The translations under genes and the position numbers were made by a program. The notes under the pieces are model-generated. The model was not told the origin of the DNA. It made no database searches and saw nothing but the letters and a program-made list of their open reading frames with translations. Of a DNA stretch of 5,189 nucleotides, positions 1-5,189 are shown in pieces (position 1 is the stretch's first letter; each line of letters begins with the position of its first letter). The stretch is from Actinomycetota bacterium (GTDB lineage: Bacteria; Actinomycetota; Actinomycetes; S36-B12): NCBI GenBank assembly GCA_010029945.1, contig RGQW01000118.1, positions 1 through 5,189 on the forward strand, given 5' to 3'.

Positions 1-35
1 TCTTCCGGGTCGATCGACCCGGCATCCGCGCTCAC
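1..35 (-). CDS. 5' end of a divergent gene of unknown identity (partial)
   Basis: Only the first 11 codons are in the window. Read on the minus strand, a GTG start at 35-33 opens a frame giving M-S-A-D-A-G-S-I-D-P-E, and the gene continues past the left edge. The gene call rests on a textbook AGGAGG ribosome binding site (complement of 42-47) placed 6 nt before the GTG. The fragment is too short to assign a family. In several actinobacteria a small DUF3052 protein gene lies divergently next to aceE, and a short polar N-terminus would be compatible with that, but this is a guess from gene order and not from sequence. The gene shares the 330-bp upstream region with aceE, so the two may be regulated from common sites. 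Confidence 0.6.
   Translation of the reverse strand, partial: MSADAGSIDPE
5..22. repeat. Perfect 18-bp palindrome inside the start of the leftward gene
   Basis: CCGGGTCGATCGACCCGG is identical to its own reverse complement over 18 bp. It covers codons 5 to 10 of the leftward gene, 11 nt downstream of its start codon. It could be a dimeric regulator site, an early-codon mRNA hairpin, or a chance product of GC-rich codons. Its neighbours at 4 and 23 do not pair, so the symmetry stops there. Confidence 0.6.
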
Positions 36-41
36 GTGTTT

Positions 42-47
42 CCTCCT
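42..47 (-). promoter_or_regulatory. Ribosome binding site of the leftward gene
   Basis: The complement of cctcct reads AGGAGG, a full match to the core anti-Shine-Dalgarno sequence, 6 nt before the GTG at 35-33. It is the main evidence that a real gene leaves the window on the minus strand. Confidence 0.7.
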
Positions 48-152
48 GAGCGGCCACGACGACGCCCCGTGCATCGCCTCGAGTGTGCCTAGTCCACCGA
101 AAGTCCTCGCCCTCCGCAAGCAGTTCCGGCCAACTCGTTCGCGATGCTCCCC

Positions 153-196
153 TGCAACTCCCCCGCAACCGCCCTCCAACTGCCCCGCAACCGCAC
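153..196. repeat. Four 11-bp phased repeats (also readable as a 22-bp imperfect tandem duplication)
   Basis: Units start at 153, 164, 175 and 186 and fit the consensus YSCAACYSCMC, with CAAC invariant in all four. Equivalently, 152-173 and 174-195 are a 22-bp tandem repeat with three mismatches. The 11-bp period is close to one helical turn, so each CAAC would face nearly the same side of the DNA. No coding explanation applies, because the stretch is intergenic. It may be an array of regulator sites or a decayed slippage product. Confidence 0.65.
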
Positions 197-210
197 TGTT
201 CCGCACTGTT
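191..210. repeat. Perfect 10-bp tandem repeat
   Basis: CCGCACTGTT occurs twice head to tail (191-200 and 201-210), followed by two more matching C residues. The first copy overlaps the last unit of the 11-bp repeat array, so 152-212 is almost entirely repetitive. It lies about 155 nt upstream of the aceE start. Confidence 0.75.
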
Positions 211-275
211 CCCGCCACGCTTCCTCCTCCTGACTCACCCCGGCAGGGCGCATGGAGATTGCCGACACCCATACG

Positions 276-291
276 CGAGAATGCGCTCACA
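276..291. promoter_or_regulatory. Candidate CRP/GlxR-type operator
   Basis: CGAGA-ATGCGC-TCACA matches the CRP-family pattern TGTGA-N6-TCACA at 8 of 10 half-site positions: the right half is complete and the left half matches 3 of 5. It is 75 nt upstream of the aceE ATG. In Corynebacterium glutamicum the cAMP-dependent regulator GlxR is known to act on central carbon genes including aceE, which makes a site here plausible. A pattern this short also occurs by chance, so the call is tentative. Confidence 0.3.
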
Positions 292-314
292 CACGCTTCA
301 CCACCGATGACACG

Positions 315-338
315 GCTCCGGGGCGACCCCTCGGGAGC
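315..338 (+). other. GC-rich hairpin in the aceE leader
   Basis: GCTCC (315-319) pairs with GGAGC (334-338) and GGGG (320-323) pairs with CCCC (327-330). This gives nine base pairs with a 3-nt bulge (331-333) and a 3-nt CGA loop. It ends 11 nt before the GAGG of the aceE ribosome binding site. No run of T follows, so it is not a normal intrinsic terminator. It could affect translation initiation or mRNA stability if the transcript starts upstream of it. Confidence 0.4.
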
Positions 339-345
339 GTCAGAC

Positions 346-353
346 GAAAGAGG
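346..353 (+). promoter_or_regulatory. Ribosome binding site deciding the aceE start
   Basis: GAAAGAGG contains GAGG at 350-353, 12 nt before the ATG at 366. The spacing is at the long end but usable. The in-frame GTG at 354 would touch this motif and so cannot be served by it, while the in-frame ATG at 252 has only a weak GGCAGGGC upstream. The site therefore supports initiation at 366. Confidence 0.5.
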
Positions 354-365
354 GTGCGAACACCG

Positions 366-3152
366 ATGGCCCCTGAGAGCGACTCTTCCGGCCCCCTGGC
401 GGGCGGCTTGCCGACCCAGTACGTGGACGTCGACCCAGACGAGACCCGAGAGTGGATCGACTCCCTCGACGCACTGGTCGATGCCTCGGGCAATTACCGC
501 GCCCGTTACATGATGCTCTCGCTGCTGCGCCGAGCGGCAGAACGCAACGTCGGTGTGCCGAGCCTGCGCAGCACCGACTACATCAACACCATCTCCCCCG
601 AGCGCGAGCCCTGGTTCCCCGGGGATGAGGCGGTGGAGCGAGAGATCCGCCGGATGATCCGGTGGAACGCCGCCATCATGGTGCACCGAGCCCAACGTCC
701 CGGCGTATCCGTCGGGGGACACATCTCCACGTACGCGAGTTCGGCGACGCTGTACGAGGTCGGCTTCAACCACTTCTTCAAGGGACCCGACCACCCCGGT
801 GGCGCGGACCAACTCTTCTTCCAAGGCCACGCGTCCCCCGGCATGTACGCACGAGCCTTCATTGAGGGTCGGATCACCGAATCTCAGATGGATGGCTTTC
901 GTCAGGAACTCTCCCACCCCGGTGGTGGCCTTCCGTCCTATCCGCATCCGCGACTCATGCCATCGTTCTGGCAGTTCCCGACCGTCTCGATGGGCCTAGG
1001 GCCCCTCAACGCCATCTACCAGGCACGGTTCAACAAATACCTGGAGAACCGTGGGTTGGCCGACACGTCGCAGCAGAAGGTGTACGCCTTCCTCGGGGAC
1101 GGCGAGACCGATGAGGTCGACGCCGTCGGTGCGCTGTCGCTGGCAGCGCGGGAGGAACTCGACAACCTCGTCTTCGTCGTCAACTGCAATCTGCAGCGCC
1201 TCGATGGTCCTGTTCGCGGCAACGGCAAGATCATTCAAGAACTCGAGTCGCTTTTCCGCGGCGCCGGATGGAACGTCATCAAGGTGGTCTGGGGACGAGC
1301 CTGGGATCAACTATTGGCGGCGGACCGCGATGGTGCGCTGGTCAACTTGATGAACAACACCCACGACGGCGACTTCCAGACGTACAAGGCCGAGAACGGA
1401 GCCTTTATTCGCGATCACTTCTTCGGACGCGATCCGCGGACCGCGAAACTCGTGGAGACCTGGAGCGATGACCAAATCTGGTCGTTGCAACGCGGCGGCC
1501 ACGACTACCGCAAGATGTATGCCGCCTACGAAGCCGCCACGAAGGTCAAGGGTCAGCCCACCGTCATCTTGGCCAAGACCATCAAGGGCTGGACGCTGGG
1601 ATCGCACTTCGAAGCGAGAAACTCCACGCACCAGATGAAGAAACTCACGGTGGAGGATCTGAAGGAGTTCCGCGACCGACTGCACATTCCCATCGCGGAT
1701 TCACAGCTCGACGAGTACCTGCCCCCGTACTACAACCCGGGACCGGACAACCCCGCGATCCAGTACATGCTCGACCGACGCGCCATCCTCGGTGGCTTCC
1801 TGCCCAGTCGACGAAAGACCGCACGGCCGCTGCCGCAACCCCCGGACTCCACGTACGAGGTGGTCCAACGCGGATCGGGCAAGCAGCCGGTAGCGACAAC
1901 CATGGCGTTCGTTCGACTTCTGAAGGACCTGATCCGCGATGAGGGCATGGGCGCGCACTTCGTCCCGATCATCCCCGACGAGGCCCGCACTTTCGGCATG
2001 GACTCGTTGTTCCCCACATTGAAGATCTACTCACCGCACGGGCAGCAGTACACGTCGGTCGACAGAGAGTTGATGCTGTCCTACAAGGAATCAGAAACCG
2101 GGCAGATCCTGCACGAAGGGATCAACGAGGCGGGTTCGGTCGCCTCCTTCACCGCCGTCGGCACCTCCTACTCCACCCACGACGTGCCGATGATTCCGAT
2201 CTACATCTTCTACTCCATGTTCGGTTTCCAACGCACCGGCGACGGTTTCTGGGCGGCGGGCGACCAAATGGCACGCGGCTTCGTTCTCGGGGCGACCGCT
2301 GGTCGAACCACCTTGAATGGCGAGGGGCTGCAGCACGAGGACGGCCACAGCCAGCTGCTCGCGAGCACCAATCCCGCGGTGGTGGCCTACGACCCAGCGT
2401 TCGGCTATGAGCTCGGGCACATCGTCAAGTCCGGGCTGCAACGCATGTACGGGGAGCCCGACCCGGATCCGACCTACAGTGAGTTCGATCTCCTCGACGA
2501 GCACCGTGGGGAATCACCCAACGTCTTCTATTACCTGACGATCTACAACGAGCCCTACCCGCAACCGGCGGAGCCGGACAACTGCGACGTCGAGGGAATC
2601 ATCAAGGGAATGCACCTGATCAGCGAGGGGTCCGGCGACGGTTCTCACGTGCAACTGCTGGCCAGCGGCGTCGGAGTGAACTGGGCGCTGCGCGCCCAAG
2701 AACTGCTAGCGCAGGACTGGGGAGTTGTTGCCGAGGTCTGGTCGGTGACGAGTTGGAATCAACTCAGGCGCGACGGCCTAGCCGCCGACCGACACAACAT
2801 GCTCAACCCCGAGGACGAGCCACTGGTTCCCTTCGTCACCCAACGCCTGGAGGGTCGCCCGGGCCCGGTGGTTGCGGTGTCCGATTGGATGCGAGCGGTG
2901 CAAGACCAGATTCGTGAATGGGTCCCGCAACCGTTCGTCTCCTTGGGCACCGACGGTTGGGGTCTGTCCGACACGCGCGGTGCGTTGCGCCGGCATTTCC
3001 TAGTTGATGCCGAATCGATCACCGTGCAGGCACTCGCCATGCTGGCGCGTTCGGGAGACGTCGATCCGGGAACCGTCACTCGAGCGATCAAGACGTACCA
3101 ACTCGATGACCCATCCGCCGCAGACGCGGGAAATACGGAAGGATCAGGGTAA
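366..3152 (+). CDS. aceE: Pyruvate dehydrogenase E1 component, homodimeric AceE type
   Basis: AceE decarboxylates pyruvate with thiamine diphosphate and transfers the acetyl group to lipoyl-E2, feeding acetyl-CoA synthesis in the cytoplasm. The 928 residues align along the whole length with E. coli AceE (887) as I remember it. The cofactor motif is G244-D245-G246 with N275 and Q277 as metal ligands. E588, in EGINEAG, is the glutamate that activates the cofactor. H119, H155, H422 (mobile loop) and H657 (HEDGHS) match E. coli H106, H142, H407 and H640. The start at 366 gives MAPESD and then GGLPTQ, as in streptomycete AceE; an ATG at 252 would add 38 atypical residues. One oddity is an acidic insertion of about 18 residues at 697-719. 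The E2 and E3 genes are not in the window. Function is near certain, the start slightly less so. Confidence 0.97.
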   Translation: MAPESDSSGPLAGGLPTQYVDVDPDETREWIDSLDALVDASGNYRARYMMLSLLRRAAERNVGVPSLRSTDYINTISPEREPWFPGDEAVEREIRRMIRWNAAIMVHRAQRPGVSVGGHISTYASSATLYEVGFNHFFKGPDHPGGADQLFFQGHASPGMYARAFIEGRITESQMDGFRQELSHPGGGLPSYPHPRLMPSFWQFPTVSMGLGPLNAIYQARFNKYLENRGLADTSQQKVYAFLGDGETDEVDAVGALSLAAREELDNLVFVVNCNLQRLDGPVRGNGKIIQELESLFRGAGWNVIKVVWGRAWDQLLAADRDGALVNLMNNTHDGDFQTYKAENGAFIRDHFFGRDPRTAKLVETWSDDQIWSLQRGGHDYRKMYAAYEAATKVKGQPTVILAKTIKGWTLGSHFEARNSTHQMKKLTVEDLKEFRDRLHIPIADSQLDEYLPPYYNPGPDNPAIQYMLDRRAILGGFLPSRRKTARPLPQPPDSTYEVVQRGSGKQPVATTMAFVRLLKDLIRDEGMGAHFVPIIPDEARTFGMDSLFPTLKIYSPHGQQYTSVDRELMLSYKESETGQILHEGINEAGSVASFTAVGTSYSTHDVPMIPIYIFYSMFGFQRTGDGFWAAGDQMARGFVLGATAGRTTLNGEGLQHEDGHSQLLASTNPAVVAYDPAFGYELGHIVKSGLQRMYGEPDPDPTYSEFDLLDEHRGESPNVFYYLTIYNEPYPQPAEPDNCDVEGIIKGMHLISEGSGDGSHVQLLASGVGVNWALRAQELLAQDWGVVAEVWSVTSWNQLRRDGLAADRHNMLNPEDEPLVPFVTQRLEGRPGPVVAVSDWMRAVQDQIREWVPQPFVSLGTDGWGLSDTRGALRRHFLVDAESITVQALAMLARSGDVDPGTVTRAIKTYQLDDPSAADAGNTEGSG

Positions 3153-3154
3153 TT

Positions 3155-3177
3155 CGGCAGGACGAGGAGTCCCGCCG
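3155..3177 (+). terminator. Imperfect hairpin directly after aceE (weak or partial terminator)
   Basis: CGGCAGGAC (3155-3163) and GTCCCGCCG (3169-3177) form a 9-position stem with one A-C mismatch and a 5-nt GAGGA loop, starting 2 nt after the aceE TAA. No T tract follows, so full intrinsic termination is unlikely by the E. coli rule, although GC-rich actinobacteria often have such tailless hairpins. It may reduce read-through into the iron gene or protect the aceE mRNA 3' end. Confidence 0.45.
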
Positions 3178-3203
3178 CACGAGTACCGAGTCGATTCCCG
3201 GAT

Positions 3204-3210
3204 AAGGAGG
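3204..3210 (+). promoter_or_regulatory. Strong ribosome binding site of the ferritin/VIT1 gene
   Basis: AAGGAGG lies 4 nt before the GTG at 3215. It is the best ribosome binding site on the plus strand here. It fixes the GTG start and implies efficient translation of the iron gene independent of aceE. Confidence 0.8.
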
Positions 3211-3214
3211 TCAC

Positions 3215-4351
3215 GTGTCCGACGACCCACGACGTTTCCTTCGCTATCTGGATGCTGAACGCAACGCGTCACTGCTGTATCGGGCCCTGGCCGAATCCAC
3301 CGACGGTGAGCAGCGGGAAGCGCTGCTGGAGTTGGCTGATGTCGAGGACAAGCACGCACAACACTGGGTGGACAAACTCATCACCTACGGCGTCGAAATT
3401 CCGCCGGCACCCACGGTGCTCAACGCCGATGACGAGCAGTTGGTTCGACGGGCACGATCGCTGGGATTGGTTTCTGTCCTGGACACCCTGGAGCAGAACG
3501 AAGGCGCCGACGCCGGCATGTACGACGACGAGCCCGAGGCCTTGCCCACGATGCCGTCCGATGAGCGAGAACACGCGGATGTGTTCCGAGCGCTCAAGGG
3601 GGGCGAGCCGGAACGCTTTCCGCACCGAGAACGGTCGAGCAAGGGGGGCGAGCCGTGGCACCGAGCGGACAAGTCCGGTTCGGTGCGGGCCGCCGTCTTC
3701 GGGGTGAGCGACGGACTGGTCTCCAACACCGCCCTCGTCATGGGATTCGCTGCCGCAAGTCTTGCCGGTGCGATCGAAAACTCCGTCGTGCTGTTCGCCG
3801 GCTTGGCCGGACTGCTGGCCGGAGCCTTCTCGATGGCAGCCGGTGAGTACGTTTCTATGGCCAGTCAGCGTGACCTGTTCAAGCGAGAAATCGACCTTGA
3901 ACGGCAAGAGTTGCTGGAAAAGCCCGAAGAAGAGCGTCTCGAGCTCGAACTCATCTACCGAGCCAAGGGGTTGCCCCGCGACCAGGCGCGAGCTGTCGCC
4001 GATCAGATCATGAAGGATCCTGAGATTGCGCTGGATACCTTGGCGCGAGAGGAGCTGGGCCTCGACCCGGACGAGTTGGGCTCGGCGTGGAAGGCCGCGG
4101 TTTCGAGTTTCCTCTCCTTCGCGATCGGCGCATCCGTCGTTGTTGTTCCGTACGCACTGTTCTCCGGCATGACGGCGTTCGTTCTGGCCGTGGCCCTTGC
4201 CCTTGTCAGTTTGATCGTGGTCGGCGCCCTTGTGGGTTACCAATCCGGGCGCGGAGTCGTCTTCAGTGCAGGGCGGCAGGTCCTGTGGGGCGTCGGCGCT
4301 GCGGGCGTGACGTACCTCGTCGGCAGCCTCGTCGGCGTGAACGTCGGATAG
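3215..4351 (+). CDS. Ferritin-like/VIT1 (CCC1) fusion membrane protein, probable iron transporter (MbfA-like)
   Basis: This 378-residue protein joins a ferritin-like diiron domain (about 1-130) to a VIT1/CCC1 iron-transport domain (about 153-378). Likely diiron ligands are E15, the E44-x-x-H47 pair, E96 and the E117-x-x-H120 pair. The membrane part shows FGVSDGLVSN (162-171) and SMAAGEYVSM (206-215), both typical of VIT1. A charged cytoplasmic segment rich in Glu (about 219-288) corresponds to the VIT1 metal-binding domain, and hydrophobic helices follow at about 296-316, 320-343 and 353-376. Rhizobial relatives with this architecture (MbfA) export iron and protect against iron and peroxide stress, so export or sequestration of Fe2+ is the best guess. 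The linker holds a duplicated KGGEP segment. The gene follows aceE by 62 bp and precedes fasR by 19 bp. I saw no IdeR/DtxR-type iron box upstream. Mn2+ is an alternative substrate. Confidence 0.9.
   Translation: MSDDPRRFLRYLDAERNASLLYRALAESTDGEQREALLELADVEDKHAQHWVDKLITYGVEIPPAPTVLNADDEQLVRRARSLGLVSVLDTLEQNEGADAGMYDDEPEALPTMPSDEREHADVFRALKGGEPERFPHRERSSKGGEPWHRADKSGSVRAAVFGVSDGLVSNTALVMGFAAASLAGAIENSVVLFAGLAGLLAGAFSMAAGEYVSMASQRDLFKREIDLERQELLEKPEEERLELELIYRAKGLPRDQARAVADQIMKDPEIALDTLAREELGLDPDELGSAWKAAVSSFLSFAIGASVVVVPYALFSGMTAFVLAVALALVSLIVVGALVGYQSGRGVVFSAGRQVLWGVGAAGVTYLVGSLVGVNVG
3595..3655 (+). repeat. Direct repeat in the linker of the ferritin/VIT1 gene
   Basis: The 16-bp sequence CAAGGGGGGCGAGCCG occurs exactly at 3595-3610 and 3640-3655. 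The 45-bp offset is in frame (15 codons), so KGGEP appears at residues 128-132 and 143-147. A related HR-E/HR-A segment follows each copy, suggesting one linker unit was duplicated and then diverged. It lies between the soluble diiron domain and the first membrane helix. Confidence 0.75.
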
Positions 4352-4368
4352 CCGGATACTCGGATAGC
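4345..4368 (+). repeat. Three 8-bp tandem repeats across the VIT1 stop and the fasR leader
   Basis: Units CGGATAGC (4345-4352), CGGATACT (4353-4360) and CGGATAGC (4361-4368) follow head to tail. The first contains the TAG stop of the VIT1 gene (4349-4351), and the third contains a TAG in the fasR frame (4365-4367) that blocks any upstream start. The array fills almost the whole gap where a fasR ribosome binding site would be expected. Confidence 0.75.
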
Positions 4369-4370
4369 GC

Positions 4371-5189
4371 ATGCGAACGCCGCTCGACGCCGGCTTCATC
4401 GATCGACTGACCGCGGCCACCGGCGACCTCGCCACACAGGCGACGGTCCGGATGGAATCCACCTACCCCTGGTATCGCCAACTGTCAGCCGATGAGCGCG
4501 CGTGGGTCTCTCTCGTCGCACACGCCGGTATCTCCGCCTTCTTGGAATGGGCGTCCGACTCGAACGAGTCGCCGCAGTTGACCGCGGATGTTTTCGGTTC
4601 CGCACCACGTGAACTGGCGCGCATCGTGTCTCTCGAGCAGACCGTGGCCATGGTTCGCACCACGATCGACGTCGTCGAGTCCGCGATCGATGCGCTCATC
4701 GACGAGCCGGAGCGCTCGCTGGTACGGGAAGCGACCCTGCGCTACTCGCGCGAGATCGCTTTCTCCGCCGCCGAGGTTTACGCGCGCGCGGCCGAAGCCC
4801 GCGGCGCCTGGGATGCTCGACTCGAAGCATTGGTCGTCGACTCGATCCTGCGCGACGAGATGGACCCGTCCGTCGCCTCGCGCATTTCCGCGCTGGGGTG
4901 GTCCGACGCGGCACCGATCGCCGTGGTCGCCGGTTATGCACCTGTGTCGGACGTGGAGGGTGCACTCGATGTCTTGCGCCGCGCATCGCGCAACCACGAC
5001 CTGATGATGCTCACCGGAATGCACGGGGACCACCTCGTGGCGCTCGTCGGTCGGGTCACCAGTGACGAGGACGCGTCACGCGCGGCACGACTCCTCGCAC
5101 CGCACTTCGGACCTGGACCGGTGGTCATTGGTCGACGAGCCTTGGACTTCGACGCGGTGGGCATCAGCATCCGCGCCGCGACGGCAGCG
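4371..5189 (+). CDS. fasR: FasR-like PucR/CdaR-family transcriptional regulator (partial, 3' end outside)
   Basis: The frame is open from ATG 4371 to the window edge (273 codons, no stop). The product resembles FasR of streptomycetes and Rv2242 of Mycobacterium tuberculosis, which lies between aceE and fabD. Recognisable blocks are YPWYRQLSADERAWVSLV (32-49), TADVFGSAPREL (71-82), LRYSREIAFSAAEVYARAAE (123-142) and ARGAWDARLEALVVD (143-157). A degenerate GGDEF-like PucR middle domain starts near 178. The family's C-terminal helix-turn-helix lies beyond the edge, so DNA binding cannot be checked. FasR activates the fabD-fabH-acpP-fabF fatty-acid genes, and such genes would be expected just downstream. 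An in-frame TAG at 4365 makes 4371 the earliest start; M28 (4452) is the alternative but would cut conserved sequence. No good ribosome binding site precedes it, suggesting translational coupling to the VIT1 gene or a near-leaderless mRNA. Confidence 0.9.
   Translation, partial: MRTPLDAGFIDRLTAATGDLATQATVRMESTYPWYRQLSADERAWVSLVAHAGISAFLEWASDSNESPQLTADVFGSAPRELARIVSLEQTVAMVRTTIDVVESAIDALIDEPERSLVREATLRYSREIAFSAAEVYARAAEARGAWDARLEALVVDSILRDEMDPSVASRISALGWSDAAPIAVVAGYAPVSDVEGALDVLRRASRNHDLMMLTGMHGDHLVALVGRVTSDEDASRAARLLAPHFGPGPVVIGRRALDFDAVGISIRAATAA

Larger units (their letters stand above)
36..365. other. Divergent intergenic region between the leftward gene and aceE
   Basis: This 330-bp stretch has no convincing gene. 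Open frames crossing it lack ribosome binding sites, and their low-complexity proline/arginine/serine-rich translations look like GC-rich noise. The region should hold both divergent promoters, but I found no hexamer pair close enough to TTGACN-17-TANNNT to annotate on either strand. It does contain several unexplained structures: four 11-bp phased repeats (153-196), a 10-bp tandem repeat (191-210), a CRP/GlxR-like site (276-291) and a GC-rich hairpin (315-338). The concentration of repeats upstream of a central-metabolism gene suggests regulatory DNA. Confidence 0.7.

Noticed and set aside
82..120. Minus-strand promoter for the leftward gene (TTGCGG at 119-114 with TGGACT at 96-91)
   Set aside because: The spacing is 17 bp, but the -10 hexamer matches the consensus at only three positions, too weak to annotate.
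71..147. Inverted repeat GCATCGC (71-77) and GCGATGC (141-147)
   Set aside because: The arms are only 7 bp with a 63-bp gap, which is expected by chance in GC-rich DNA.
252..365. N-terminal extension of AceE from ATG 252 (38 extra residues)
   Set aside because: The added segment is arginine- and threonine-rich, matches no known AceE N-terminus, and has no good ribosome binding site. The protein from 366 begins as known actinobacterial AceE proteins do.
85..513. Open frame of 142 codons on the plus strand across the intergenic region and aceE start
   Set aside because: The translation is proline/arginine/threonine low complexity, it overlaps aceE in another frame, and it has no ribosome binding site.
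3178..3214. Iron-responsive IdeR/DtxR box before the ferritin/VIT1 gene
   Set aside because: No sequence here resembles the 19-bp TTAGGTTAGGCTAACCTAA-type palindrome, so iron control could not be supported from the sequence.
4315..4336. CCTCGTCGGC repeated at 4315-4324 and 4327-4336
   Set aside because: It lies within codons for Leu-Val-Gly in the last membrane helix of the VIT1 protein, so codon bias on repeated residues explains it.
3269..4462. 397-codon open frame on the minus strand antisense to the ferritin/VIT1 gene
   Set aside because: Long antisense frames are expected opposite GC-rich genes. The translation shows no membrane or catalytic pattern, while the plus-strand protein has clear family motifs.
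4485..5033. 182-codon open frame on the minus strand opposite fasR
   Set aside because: It is a shadow of the fasR frame, with no ribosome binding site and no recognisable domain.

Overview
The window is chromosomal DNA from a high-GC Gram-positive bacterium, most probably of the class Actinomycetes. This rests on the GC-rich third codon positions, GTG start codons with strong AGGAGG-type ribosome binding sites, the single-chain (homodimeric) AceE type of pyruvate dehydrogenase E1, and a FasR/PucR-type regulator directly downstream of it. In mycobacteria and streptomycetes an AceE gene, this regulator and the fatty-acid synthase II genes (fabD, acpP, fabF or their equivalents) lie near one another. 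I cannot name a genus from the sequence.

Layout, left to right: (1) positions 1-35 hold the first 11 codons of a gene running leftward out of the window. (2) Positions 36-365 are a divergent intergenic region with no gene. It contains 11-bp phased repeats, a 10-bp tandem repeat, a CRP/GlxR-like half-palindrome and a leader hairpin. (3) Positions 366-3152 are aceE, complete, with every catalytic residue I could place. It carries an unusual acidic insertion near residue 700. (4) A 62-bp gap contains a hairpin just after the aceE stop. (5) Positions 3215-4351 encode a membrane protein with an N-terminal ferritin-like diiron domain and a C-terminal VIT1/CCC1 iron-transport domain (MbfA-like), with a duplicated linker. 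(6) After 19 bp, made largely of an 8-bp tandem repeat, the FasR-like regulator begins at 4371 and runs off the right edge.

How the genes fit together: AceE makes the acetyl group that becomes acetyl-CoA, and the FasR family activates fatty-acid synthesis genes that consume acetyl-CoA-derived malonyl units. That pairing is the conserved core of the neighbourhood. The iron-handling gene placed between them is the unexpected part. It is co-oriented, closely spaced and probably at least partly cotranscribed. Whether iron or peroxide status is really tied to acetyl-CoA and lipid synthesis here is inference. I found no CRISPR array, rRNA, tRNA, insertion sequence or complete new defence-type system in this window.
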